Origin: Hymenobacter metallilatus
GTDB lineage: Bacteria; Bacteroidota; Bacteroidia; Cytophagales; Hymenobacteraceae
Reading direction: 5' to 3'
NCBI RefSeq assembly: GCF_003944705.1
Contig: NZ_RWIS01000012.1
Span: forward strand, 124,001-188,000
DNA length: 64,000 nt
The notes beneath the pieces were generated by a model. The model was not told the DNA's origin. It did no database searches and saw only the letters and a program-made list of their open reading frames with translations. Both the position numbers and the translations under genes were made by a program. Shown piece by piece: positions 16,843-25,625 of this stretch; positions within the stretch are counted from its first letter, which is position 1; the number at the start of each line of letters is the position of its first letter.

Positions 16843-16937
16843 GCATGTAGCGCATCAGGCCCGTGTCGAAGGATTTTATCACGGCGCAACCAGCATTTCT
16901 GAGGTGATAAAATCCTTCGCAAGCGCAGGATGACAGC
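16831..16937. repeat. Inverted repeat overlapping the aldolase stop codon
   Basis: Left side 16831-16882 and right side 16904-16937 share CTGTCATCCT, and TCGAAGGATTTTATCAC with its complement. The left arm has an extra segment (16841-16864), so the structure is a stem with a bulge. The TGA of CATCCTGAGC is the eda stop at 16840-16842. Confidence 0.85.
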
Positions 16938-17003
16938 GCCAACCGGTTGCCCCAACGGCCGGCTGCCTATTTCCCACTTTTCAGTATCAGCCCCCGAATT
17001 CCC

Positions 17004-18371
17004 ATGAGCGCCATGATACAGACATCTACCGCCGCGCCGCCCGCCGCGCCTGCGGCTCCCGGCCTCGGCAAATACCGCTGGACCATCTGCGGGCTGGTGT
17101 TTTTCGCCACTACCGTCAACTACCTCGACCGGGCCGTTATTTCCCTGCTCAAGCCCTACCTCGAAACCGAGTTCCGGTGGAACGCGGGGGACTATGCCAA
17201 TATTGAAATTGCCTTTAAGCTGGCATACTCTCTGGGAATGCTGGGCGTGGGGCGGGTCATTGACAGGCTCGGGACCAAAATCGGGTACGCCCTGTCAACT
17301 TTTCTGTGGAGCCTGGCCGCCATTGGGCACGCATTTGTGAGCAGTACTATCGGCTTTTCGGTGGCGCGGGCGTTTCTGGGGGTTACAGAGGCCGGCAACT
17401 TCCCGGCGGCCATCAAAACCACGGCCGAGTGGTTTCCGCAGCGGGAACGGGCCTTGGCCACCGGTATTTTCAACTCGGGCTCCAATGTAGGAGCCATTAT
17501 TGCCCCGCTCACGGTGCCGCTCATTGCCGAAACTATTGGCTGGAAGTGGGCTTTTGTGATTACCGGGGCGTTGGGGTTTGTGTGGCTGGCCTTGTGGTTC
17601 TGGCTGTACGAGGTGCCCGCCCACCAGGCTCGCCTCACCAAAGCAGAGTTCGACTACATCCACAGCGACGTGGACGACCAGGCCGCGGCCGCCATTACCA
17701 CCGAGCCCAAAGTATCGTGGTTTAAGCTGCTCACCTTCCGCCAGACCTGGGCCTTTGTGCTGGGCAAGTTCCTCACCGACCCGGTGTGGTGGTTTTACCT
17801 GTTCTGGCTCCCCGATTTTCTCAGCAAGCAGTATGGCCTCAAGGGCACCGATATTGCTTTGCCCGTGGCCCTGGTGTACCTGCTTTCCAGCGTGGGCAGC
17901 GTGGGCGGGGGCTGGATTCCGCTCAGCTTCATCAAGCAGGGCTGGGCTCCCTTCCGGGCCCGCAAAACCAGCATGCTGCTCATTGCCCTGTGCGTGTTCC
18001 CGATTGTGTTTGCCCAGCAGCTGGGGCAGGTGAATATGTGGCTGGCAGTGCTGGTAATTGGCATTGCGGCGGCGGCTCACCAGGCCTGGAGCGCCAACAT
18101 CTTCACCACCGTGTCGGATATGTTCCCGAAGCGGGCCGTGGCCTCGGTGACGGGCATTGGAGGCATGGCCGGCGGGCTGGGAGGTATTCTGCTCTCGGCC
18201 CTGGTGCAGAAGCGCATGTTTGTGTATTACGAAGGCCTTGGGCAGCTGGATAAGGCCTATTTTATCATGTTCTGGATTTGCGGCGGGGCCTACCTGCTGG
18301 CCTGGGTGCTGATGCACTTCCTGGCCCCGCGGATGCGCCGTATCGACCTCGACGCGGCCCGGACGTCCTAA
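17004..18371 (+). CDS. exuT: Hexuronate transporter, major facilitator superfamily (ExuT-like)
   Basis: The 455-residue inner-membrane protein shows about 12 hydrophobic helices. It carries anion:cation symporter hallmarks: TVNYLDRAVISLLKPYL in helix 1, GRVIDRLGTKIGYALST between helices 2 and 3, and EAGNFPAAIKTTAEWFPQRERALATGIFNSGSNVGAIIAP. These match the ExuT/GudP group that imports galacturonate and glucuronate with protons. I chose ATG 17004 (MSAMIQTS); ATG 17013 is also possible and the ORF start at 16947 is not supported. It lies downstream of the aldolase and 20 bases before the NTF2-like gene, within the galacturonate locus. Confidence 0.9.
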   Translation: MSAMIQTSTAAPPAAPAAPGLGKYRWTICGLVFFATTVNYLDRAVISLLKPYLETEFRWNAGDYANIEIAFKLAYSLGMLGVGRVIDRLGTKIGYALSTFLWSLAAIGHAFVSSTIGFSVARAFLGVTEAGNFPAAIKTTAEWFPQRERALATGIFNSGSNVGAIIAPLTVPLIAETIGWKWAFVITGALGFVWLALWFWLYEVPAHQARLTKAEFDYIHSDVDDQAAAAITTEPKVSWFKLLTFRQTWAFVLGKFLTDPVWWFYLFWLPDFLSKQYGLKGTDIALPVALVYLLSSVGSVGGGWIPLSFIKQGWAPFRARKTSMLLIALCVFPIVFAQQLGQVNMWLAVLVIGIAAAAHQAWSANIFTTVSDMFPKRAVASVTGIGGMAGGLGGILLSALVQKRMFVYYEGLGQLDKAYFIMFWICGGAYLLAWVLMHFLAPRMRRIDLDAARTS

Positions 18372-18391
18372 TCCTCTTCTCTTGCTGAGTT

Positions 18392-18868
18392 ATGAAAAAG
18401 CTGATGCTGTTGCTGGTCCTGCTGGGACTGGCCGGGCCGCTGCGTGCCCTTGCCCAAGCCTCCAAAAAAGACCAGGCCGCCGCCAAAGAGGTGGCGCTAC
18501 TGGAACGCCAACGCTTCGAGGCCCAGGTGAAAAAGGACTACGCCGTGCTGGAAAAGGTGTTTGCTGAGGATCTGGTATATACCCACTCCAACGGCAAGCA
18601 GAACAACAAGCAGGAGTACATCCAGAGCATCCGGGACGGCAGAAGCCAGTACGACCAGATTGAGGTGGAAGCCCTGAACGTGCGGGCCTACCACCACGGC
18701 CGCACGGCCGTCGTCAACGGCACTATTACCATCACGCTGCCCCCCAAGCCTGACGGCACGCCCAACCTGGCCCACCTGAAATACGTGGTGGTGCAGATCA
18801 AAGACCCCCAAAAAGGCTGGCAGGTGGTGCTCTGGCAAAGCCAGAAACAGCCCGACAAAGGCATGTAG
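18392..18868 (+). CDS. Secreted NTF2-like protein (DUF4440/SnoaL-type)
   Basis: The 158-residue protein has a signal peptide (MKKLMLLLVLLGLAGPLRALAQA). It then has one NTF2-like cone fold: ERQRFEAQVKKDYAVLEKVFAEDLVYTHSNGKQNNKQEYIQSIRDG and a C-terminal strand segment ending WQVVLWQSQKQ. Such domains bind small ligands or act as lyases or isomerases; the role here is unknown. It starts 20 bases after exuT, so it is translated from the same transcript. A periplasmic accessory role in uronate handling is a guess. Confidence 0.8.
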   Translation: MKKLMLLLVLLGLAGPLRALAQASKKDQAAAKEVALLERQRFEAQVKKDYAVLEKVFAEDLVYTHSNGKQNNKQEYIQSIRDGRSQYDQIEVEALNVRAYHHGRTAVVNGTITITLPPKPDGTPNLAHLKYVVVQIKDPQKGWQVVLWQSQKQPDKGM

Positions 18869-18871
18869 CTC

Positions 18872-18953
18872 GAAGCCTTTGCTTCGCGCATGGTTCGGGC
18901 GGACCAGCTGCCCCGCCGCCAAGACACCCACAGGTACGCGAAGCAAAGGCTTC
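18872..18953. repeat. 17-bp perfect inverted repeat before fbp
   Basis: Arms 18872-18888 (GAAGCCTTTGCTTCGCG) and 18937-18953 are exact reverse complements with a 48-base loop. It lies between the NTF2-like gene and fbp. Confidence 0.85.
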
Positions 18954-19021
18954 ACGCTGTAACCTCATTCCGCTTTCCCATCAGAATGCGCTGATGCGCT
19001 ATTCGGCTCCTATTCAGTGCT

Positions 19022-20092
19022 ATGAACCTGTCTGTTGAAAATACCATTGCCCAGCCGGTGGGCACTACCCTGGAGCGCTACATTATGCGCAAGCAGGCCG
19101 AGTTTCAGTTTGCCACCGGGGAGCTAAGCCAGCTGCTGCGCGACATTGCCCTGGCTGGTAAAATCGTGAACCGGGAGGTAAACCGCGCCGGCCTCACCAG
19201 CATTATCGGGAGCATGGGCCAGCAGAACGTGCAGGGCGAGGCCCAGCAAAAGCTGGACGTGGAAGCCAACATCCGCTTCATCCGGGCCCTTACCAATGGG
19301 GGCGAGGCCTGCGCCGTGCTCAGCGAGGAGGAGGACGACATCATCCAAACCGGCAACCGCCAGGGCAAGTACGTAGTGGCCATCGACCCTCTGGATGGCT
19401 CCAGCAACATCGACGTGAACATCAGCATCGGTACCATCTTCAGCATTTACCGCCGGGTGTCGCCGGTAGGAGAGGCAGCCACGGCGGCCGATTTTTTGCA
19501 GGGTGGCCGGCAGCAGGTGGCGGCGGGCTATATCCTGTACGGCTCCAGCACCATGCTGGTGTATACCACCGGCCACGGCGTGGCAGGCTTCACCTATGAG
19601 CAGTCCTTGGGCGAGTTTTTTCTCTCCCACCCCAGCATCACCATTCCGGCCAGCGGCACCGTGTTCAGCTGCAATGAAGGCTATTGGTTCGACTACCCCG
19701 AGTACGTGCGCCAGTACCTGACGGAGTGCAAGCGCCAGGGCCAGAGTGGGCGCTACGTGGGCTCCCTCGTAGCCGATTACCACCGCAACCTGCTTACGGG
19801 CGGCATCTACCTGTACCCGCCCACCGGCAAAAACCCCAATGGCAAGCTGCGGGTGCTGTACGAGGGCTTTCCGTTAGCTTATTTGATTGAGCAGGCCGGA
19901 GGCCGCGCCGAAACGGGTACCGGGGCGGTGCTGGACATTGTACCCACTGATTTTCACCAGCGTACTCCGCTGTTTGTGGGCTCGCCGGAACTGGTTGGCC
20001 GCCTGCTTGCGCCCCTGCAGGGAGCTCCGGCACGGGACCTTCTCAAACAAACTGCTCCTCAACCGGCTTCTACAGCCCAGCCGGCGGCATAA
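19022..20092 (+). CDS. fbp: Fructose-1,6-bisphosphatase class I
   Basis: The 356-residue enzyme removes the 1-phosphate from fructose-1,6-bisphosphate, the committing step of gluconeogenesis. The metal and substrate motifs are present: SEEEDDII, VAIDPLDGSSNIDVNISIGTIFSIYRR, and the C-terminal GKLRVLYEGFPLAYLIEQAGGRAETG with RTPLFVGSPELV. The C-terminus has an extra 25-residue Pro/Ala/Gln-rich tail. It lies at the end of the galacturonate gene train. The pathway yields pyruvate and triose phosphate only, so local fbp makes sense for making hexose during growth on pectin. Confidence 0.95.
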   Translation: MNLSVENTIAQPVGTTLERYIMRKQAEFQFATGELSQLLRDIALAGKIVNREVNRAGLTSIIGSMGQQNVQGEAQQKLDVEANIRFIRALTNGGEACAVLSEEEDDIIQTGNRQGKYVVAIDPLDGSSNIDVNISIGTIFSIYRRVSPVGEAATAADFLQGGRQQVAAGYILYGSSTMLVYTTGHGVAGFTYEQSLGEFFLSHPSITIPASGTVFSCNEGYWFDYPEYVRQYLTECKRQGQSGRYVGSLVADYHRNLLTGGIYLYPPTGKNPNGKLRVLYEGFPLAYLIEQAGGRAETGTGAVLDIVPTDFHQRTPLFVGSPELVGRLLAPLQGAPARDLLKQTAPQPASTAQPAA

Positions 20093-20188
20093 TGCCGGAA
20101 CCGTGTACCTTACTGGCCCAAGGCCGGCTGTTCTTCCCGTGTGCGCCGTTGTCCCTGGTTCGCGTCGCAACCCTATACCTTCTCCCTC

Positions 20189-21730
20189 ATGGCAAAAATT
20201 GTTTCCCCGCAGGTTGAGTTTGGCTTCCTGCTGCAACAAACCAAAAGCGTAGCGCCCGAAATCTTCGCCCCCGATGGTCATGGGTTTCTCAACCTGCTGG
20301 AAGGCCGCTGGCAGGAGCCGGGCAAGCCCCGCGAGTTTATTTCCCCCATTGACGGTACCCAGCTCGGTTGGCTGCCCATGCTCGACCACGCCACTGCCCT
20401 GCGGGCCGTGCAGGCTGCCAAAAAGGAAGCCGCCGACTGGGCCCGCGTGGACCTGGATGAGCGTAGGCGCCGGGTGCAGGACTGCCTGAATCAGCTGCGC
20501 GACAACGTGGACCTGGTAGGCAAGCTGCTGATGTGGGAAATCGGCAAAACCTATAAGCTGGGCTTCACCGACATTGACCGCGCCATTGAGGGTGTGCAGT
20601 GGTACGTGGACAACATCGAAAGCATGCTGGGCACGCGCAAGCCCCTGGGGCTGGTCAGCAACATTGCCTCCTGGAACTACCCCATGTCGGTGCTGCTGCA
20701 CGCGGTGCTGGTTCAGGCGCTGTGTGGCAACGCCGTTATTGCCAAAACGCCCACCGATGGGGGCTTCATTTCCCTGAGCCTGACCTTCGCCATTGCCCGC
20801 CGCTGCGGCCTGCCCGTTACGCTGGTAAGCGGCTCGGGCGGGGAGCTGAGCGACGTGCTGGTGAAGAATGAGGCCGTGGACTGCCTCAGCTTTGTGGGGG
20901 GGCGCTACAACGGCCGCAACATTGCCGATGCCCTCAGCCAGGAGCACAAGCGCTACATGCTGGAAATGGAAGGCGTGAACACCTACGGCATCTGGAACTT
21001 CTCGGACTGGGACGGCCTCTCGGATCAGCTCAAAAAAGGCTATGACTACGGCAAGCAGCGCTGCACGGCCTACGTACGCTTCGTAGTGGAGCGTCGCCTG
21101 TTTCCGCAGTTCGTGGAAACTTACTGGAATACCATCCGCAGCCTGAAAGTGGGCAACCCCACGCTGGTGGATTCTGCTGAGGATAAGCTGCCCGATCTGG
21201 CATTCGGTCCCGTTATCAACCGCGCCCAGGCCGAAGACCTGGACCGCCTCTACGCCGACGCGCTGAAAACCGGCGCCACGCCCATTTACGAGGGCAAGCT
21301 GGACGAAAGCCTGTTTCTGCCCGGCCAGGACCGCTCCGCTTACCGCGCCCCCCGGGCTCTGGTCAACCTGCCGCGCCAGAGCGAGCTGTACTTCAAGGAG
21401 CCCTTCGGCCCCATCGACAGCATTGTGCTGGTAGACCGCGTGGAGGAGCTGGTAGGCGAAATGAACATCAGCAACGGTGCCCTAGTGGGGGCTCTAGCCT
21501 CGGATGATGAGAAATGGGCCGCCCGCACCGCCAAAGAAGTGCGCGCCTTCAAAATGGGTATCAACAAGCTCCGCTCCCGTGGCGACCGGGAAGAAGTATT
21601 CGGGGGCCTGGGCGAGTCGTGGAAAGGTGCTTTCGTAGGCGGAGCTCTGCTGGTAGAGGCCGTAACCGAGGGCGAGAAGCCCATTTTGGGCAACTTCGAG
21701 GAGGCCACCCTGCTACCCGAGAAAATTTAA
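20189..21730 (+). CDS. Aldehyde dehydrogenase family protein
   Basis: The 513-residue NAD(P)-dependent aldehyde dehydrogenase has the Rossmann-type SNIASWNYPMSVLLHAVLVQAL segment, NAVIAKTPTDGG, the general base Glu261 in EMEGVNTYGIW and the nucleophile Cys292 in YGKQRCTAYVRFVVE. The glutamate and cysteine contexts differ from the canonical ELGGK and GQxC motifs, so it belongs to a divergent subgroup. The substrate is unknown. A lactaldehyde or keto-semialdehyde from pectic sugars is possible from context, but nothing in the sequence shows it. The start at ATG 20189 follows fbp by 96 bases. Confidence 0.85.
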   Translation: MAKIVSPQVEFGFLLQQTKSVAPEIFAPDGHGFLNLLEGRWQEPGKPREFISPIDGTQLGWLPMLDHATALRAVQAAKKEAADWARVDLDERRRRVQDCLNQLRDNVDLVGKLLMWEIGKTYKLGFTDIDRAIEGVQWYVDNIESMLGTRKPLGLVSNIASWNYPMSVLLHAVLVQALCGNAVIAKTPTDGGFISLSLTFAIARRCGLPVTLVSGSGGELSDVLVKNEAVDCLSFVGGRYNGRNIADALSQEHKRYMLEMEGVNTYGIWNFSDWDGLSDQLKKGYDYGKQRCTAYVRFVVERRLFPQFVETYWNTIRSLKVGNPTLVDSAEDKLPDLAFGPVINRAQAEDLDRLYADALKTGATPIYEGKLDESLFLPGQDRSAYRAPRALVNLPRQSELYFKEPFGPIDSIVLVDRVEELVGEMNISNGALVGALASDDEKWAARTAKEVRAFKMGINKLRSRGDREEVFGGLGESWKGAFVGGALLVEAVTEGEKPILGNFEEATLLPEKI

Positions 21731-21812
21731 GCCGCTGGCTACGAAATACATGCAAATTGTTACGCCCTTTTCACTGATTCGTGGAAAGGGCGTAGCTTTT
21801 GGTTTGAATGCT

Positions 21813-23765
21813 ATGAAATGTGGTGGGTTCCTGGCGCTGCTGCTGGTATTGAGCTGGTCGGCGGCAGCGCAGAAGCAATACAACGTCCTCGATTGGAAAG
21901 CCCCGGCTACGCTCAGCACCTACCTGTTCCAGCAAATGCACGGGCAGTACCAAGCGCGGCAGGCAGCCTGGCAGCAGGCCATACAGTCAAGAGAGGCATT
22001 GCAGACCTACCAGGACAGCGTGCGGCAACGGTTTCGGCGGGCACTGGGGCCGCTGCCGGCGCGTACTCCCTTGCGGGCCAGGATAACCGGTCAGCTACGG
22101 AGCCCGGGGTTTGGCATTGAGCGGCTGGTGTACGAAAGCACCCCCAACCACCACGTTACAGCCAGCCTGTACCTGCCGGATGGCAAGGGCAAACGGCCCG
22201 CTGTACTGCTGTTCTGCGGGCACGAGTCCGAATCGAAAGCCACGGAATCCTACCAGAAAACGGCCGCTCTTTTCGCCCGCAACGGCTTTGTAGTGCTGGT
22301 TATCGACCCTGTCTCCCAAGGTGAAAGAATGCAGCTGACGGATGCAGCCGGAAAGCCCCTCACCCGGGGCGGAACTACCGAGCACACCCTGCTGAATGCC
22401 GCTGCTACCGTGCTGGGCCGCACCGCACCGGCCGCAGAGCTTTGGGACAACGTGCGCGGCCTGGATTACCTCCTGACCCGTAAAGAAGTAGATGCAGCCC
22501 GCGTGGGCTGCCTCGGCAACTCAGGTGGGGCCACCCAAACAGCCTATTTCCTGGCCCACGATGAGCGGGTAAAAGTAGCGGCGCTGTGCAGCTACGTTGC
22601 GGCCGGGGAGCGAAACCTGGAACTGACTGGTCCGGCCGATGGCTGCGTGATGCTGCCCGGCGCCGGCACCGCCTGCCTCGACCTGGCCGATTACCCGTTG
22701 CCCTTCGCGCCCAGGCCGCTGCTGCTGCTCGCCGGCCGCTACGACTTCGTGGACTACCCCAGCATGGAAGCTACCTGCGCCGAATTGCGGCAGGCCTACG
22801 CCCGGCTGGGCCAGGCCGAAAACATCCGGTTGTTCACCTATGATGATGGCCATGGTATTTCCCGCCCCAAGCGCGAAGCGGCCGTGCGCTGGTTTTGCCA
22901 GCACCTGCTGCCAACAGCCACACCGGTACCCGAGGATAACCTGCCGGTGTGGCCTGAAACCGCATTGCGCGTAACTCCCACCGGGCAGGTAAATACCACC
23001 TACGCTGCCGAACAAACGTTGGCGGCTGAGTACCTGGCAGCCGGCCGGCACTTGGTAAAAAACCGCCCGGTTCGTACCCTGGAGCAACTGCGGCCCTTGG
23101 TGGCCCGGCAGCTGGCTTTGCCTGTGCCGGCCGGCCCGGTAGCCGTAGAGCAGAAGGATTCGGTGCTGCAGGCCGGCGGGTTGTGGCTGCATCCGCTCAT
23201 TCTGCGGCAAGCCGGGGAGCCGCCCTTGCCCGCCTTGCTCTGGCGCCCCCGGGGCCCGGTGAGAGAAGTGGTGCTAGTATTACCCGCCGAAGGAAAAGCC
23301 TCCCTGGCCGATAGTACCGCGCTGTTCCGGCAGCAGCCCCCGGGCACGGCCGTGCTGATGGCCGACCTGCGTGGCCTGGGTGAAACCGCCGACCCCAGCC
23401 AGTTCAACGACCCCAAATACTATAATCAGGAGTACCGCCCGGCTTTGCTGAGCCTGCATTTGGGCCGCCCGCTGCTTAGTCAGCGCGTTTCGGACGTGAA
23501 TACGCTGCTGCGCTTTATAAGCACGGATGCCCACCTGCAGATGGTCGCCGTGCAGGTGCTGGCAACGGGTAGCGCTGGTCCTGTGGCCCTGCACGCTGCA
23601 GTGCTGGCACCAGTCATCCGGAAAGTAGTGCTGCGTAGTAGCCCCGTTTCCTGGCTGAGCGTACTGGAAAATCCCACGCAAAAGGATGCGTATTCCTGGT
23701 TGCTGCCCGGCGTACTGCTGCACTACGATTTGCCGGAGCTGCGGCAGTTAGTGCCTGCCCGGTAG
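21813..23765 (+). CDS. Secreted tandem alpha/beta-hydrolase, acetyl-xylan-esterase-like
   Basis: The 650-residue product has a signal peptide (MKCGGFLALLLVLSWSAAAQ). Residues 100-390 are an esterase-type alpha/beta hydrolase: RPAVLLFCGHESES oxyanion region, nucleophile Ser237 in GNSGG, Asp in LLAGRYDFVDYP and His in YDDGHGISRP. Residues 440-650 repeat a hydrolase-like pattern (REVVLVLPAEGKAS, VLMADLRGLGETA, VLATGSAGPVAL). There the elbow reads TGSAG instead of GxSxG, so the second half may be inactive. It is last in the plus-strand locus, and a pectin acetyl- or acylesterase role is inferred. Its TAG stop abuts the TAG stop of the convergent gene without any gap. Confidence 0.8.
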   Translation: MKCGGFLALLLVLSWSAAAQKQYNVLDWKAPATLSTYLFQQMHGQYQARQAAWQQAIQSREALQTYQDSVRQRFRRALGPLPARTPLRARITGQLRSPGFGIERLVYESTPNHHVTASLYLPDGKGKRPAVLLFCGHESESKATESYQKTAALFARNGFVVLVIDPVSQGERMQLTDAAGKPLTRGGTTEHTLLNAAATVLGRTAPAAELWDNVRGLDYLLTRKEVDAARVGCLGNSGGATQTAYFLAHDERVKVAALCSYVAAGERNLELTGPADGCVMLPGAGTACLDLADYPLPFAPRPLLLLAGRYDFVDYPSMEATCAELRQAYARLGQAENIRLFTYDDGHGISRPKREAAVRWFCQHLLPTATPVPEDNLPVWPETALRVTPTGQVNTTYAAEQTLAAEYLAAGRHLVKNRPVRTLEQLRPLVARQLALPVPAGPVAVEQKDSVLQAGGLWLHPLILRQAGEPPLPALLWRPRGPVREVVLVLPAEGKASLADSTALFRQQPPGTAVLMADLRGLGETADPSQFNDPKYYNQEYRPALLSLHLGRPLLSQRVSDVNTLLRFISTDAHLQMVAVQVLATGSAGPVALHAAVLAPVIRKVVLRSSPVSWLSVLENPTQKDAYSWLLPGVLLHYDLPELRQLVPAR

Positions 23766-25625
23766 CTAGCGGCGTACCCGGACGGGTTTCGGCAGCGGAA
23801 TGCGGTAGCCTACCCGCAGGTGCAGCTGGTGCAGGCGGGCGAAGTTGGTGGCCGCGTAGGGGTAGAAGGTAATGCCAGTTTGCCCCAGCCGTAAGCTGCC
23901 GCTGACAAACCCCATCTTTGAGCTTCCTTTGTTTTCTGCAAAGGCCATTCCCAGCAGTAGATGGCGGCCATCCAGCTGGCCCAGCCCCGAGCCAAGGCTT
24001 AAGCGAGCAGTCGGGTTGCCGACTCCCAAACCGCCCTGGTTGACATCGGCCTGCACGTATAGTTTTTCCCGTACCCCGGCCCACACTCCCAGATCCAGAC
24101 TGACTTTCTGGAATTCAGGATCCTCGGTAAGCGAATTCGTTCGGCCTTGGTGGTGCAGGCGGCCCAGTTGCAGGCCAGTGCGGTAGCCAAAGCCCAGCTT
24201 GCCCGGCCGCAGTGCCGAGGTAAACTCCACGTAAGGATTCACGCTGAACAGCGCCAGGCTGCTGTCCGCCACGGCCAGCACGGTGCCGGTAGGAGGGTCC
24301 AGAATCTGATAGGCAATCTTGTCCCGGCCCCGCCACACGCCCACGCCAAAAGTGGTGTGCCGGGCATTGTCCTTGTGCAACTCCACGGTGGCACCCTGCA
24401 CGGCGTAGCGGTGGTCGTAAGTAGTACGGGTGAGAGGACCCGAGCATCCGCCCCCATCCTGCACGTCCTCGAAGTAGGCTCCGTTACCAGCTCCCGCCGT
24501 TATTTCCAGCGTAGTAGTGGTTGAATCGGCGGGTACCTGGCTGGTTAGCACGAATACTACCCATGCCAGGCCCAACGGCAGAGCCACCCGCGTCGGCCGA
24601 AGCTGTTTGGCCGAGCCCCGAAGAGCAGCCCCGGCCTCCAGCACGAGTACCGTGAGCAGCAGGGCCTTCATCACCAGAATTTCGGGTAAACTAAGGGCTG
24701 AAGTACCCAGCCAACCCGTAACCAGCAGCAGCAGCGCCACGGCCAGCAGGTTCAACCGCGGCCGGACCGTCGGGAGCTTCTCGTACTGCGGATAAGCGGT
24801 AGCCGGCTGCCGACGCAGCTGCCATATCCACAGGCCTAGTAGCCCGGGCGCCAGTACCAGCAGCACCCACTGCAGCTCGTTCATCACTAGGCCACTGTGT
24901 TCATGCACGGTTGCGCCTACTGGCTCCCCCGCCGCATCCCGCCAGAACTCAATCAGCCAGCGGCCAGCCAGCAGCAGCCCCAGGTGCAGCAGGTTGCGGC
25001 TGCCCCCCGGCCAGGGTTTGTGGCGCGTGCCCAGCAGCAGGGCCCCCACGCCCGCGCACAGCAGCAAGGTATACAGTTGAGTGGGGTGCACGGGCAGAGA
25101 GTGGGCTGCGCTGGCCGAAATAGCACCCTGGGCTACCTGAGCCACATAAGGCCAGGTGCCAGGCGCATACGTGAGGCCCCAGCCCCCGGCCGTAGCCTCC
25201 CCGAAGCAACACCCCGTCAGCACGCAGCCCACGCACTGTACAGTCAGAGCTAGGCACATGGGTAGGGCAAAGGCATCGAACATCTGCCAGCTGAAGCCCA
25301 GCGGGCGGCGCAGCAGCAGCAGCAACAGCGTACCGCTCAGGGCCCCGCCCAGCACCGAGCGGGCCCCGGCCGCGGGCCAGCGGCCGGTAGTCAGCAGCTG
25401 TTGCCACTCGGGGCCCGACAACGCCAGCAGCTTGGTGCCCAGAATGAAGGCCAGGGAGGAGCAGGCCAGCACTACCAGCCAGGAGCGCATGGGGTAGCCC
25501 CGCCGCCAGCCCTCCCGCAGCAGGAGCACTAAGTTCAGGCCCGATGCCAACACATAAAACGGGGTGTAATAATCGGCGTGGGCAGCGGGTACGGCCCAGT
25601 GAAGGGAAGGTAAAAAAGTAGCCAT
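23766..25625 (-). CDS. Lgt-like integral membrane protein with C-terminal beta-rich domain
   Basis: The 619-residue protein is unusual. Residues 1-270 resemble prolipoprotein diacylglyceryl transferase: several helices, GCVLTGCCFGEAT in place of the Lgt GRxGNFxNxE motif, VHPTQLY, and GRWLIEFWRD. Two or three more helices follow (291-310, 316-335, 347-363). Residues 375-619 are rich in alternating beta-strand and aromatic/glycine patterns (NPYVEFTSALRPGKLGFGYRTGLQLG, LHLRVGYRIPLP) like a small outer-membrane or periplasmic beta-domain. The start at ATG 25625 removes 24 non-conserved residues. It may be an Lgt paralogue with another acceptor, or an inactive membrane anchor. I do not recognise the full-length architecture. 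Confidence 0.65.
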   Translation of the reverse strand: MATFLPSLHWAVPAAHADYYTPFYVLASGLNLVLLLREGWRRGYPMRSWLVVLACSSLAFILGTKLLALSGPEWQQLLTTGRWPAAGARSVLGGALSGTLLLLLLRRPLGFSWQMFDAFALPMCLALTVQCVGCVLTGCCFGEATAGGWGLTYAPGTWPYVAQVAQGAISASAAHSLPVHPTQLYTLLLCAGVGALLLGTRHKPWPGGSRNLLHLGLLLAGRWLIEFWRDAAGEPVGATVHEHSGLVMNELQWVLLVLAPGLLGLWIWQLRRQPATAYPQYEKLPTVRPRLNLLAVALLLLVTGWLGTSALSLPEILVMKALLLTVLVLEAGAALRGSAKQLRPTRVALPLGLAWVVFVLTSQVPADSTTTTLEITAGAGNGAYFEDVQDGGGCSGPLTRTTYDHRYAVQGATVELHKDNARHTTFGVGVWRGRDKIAYQILDPPTGTVLAVADSSLALFSVNPYVEFTSALRPGKLGFGYRTGLQLGRLHHQGRTNSLTEDPEFQKVSLDLGVWAGVREKLYVQADVNQGGLGVGNPTARLSLGSGLGQLDGRHLLLGMAFAENKGSSKMGFVSGSLRLGQTGITFYPYAATNFARLHQLHLRVGYRIPLPKPVRVRR

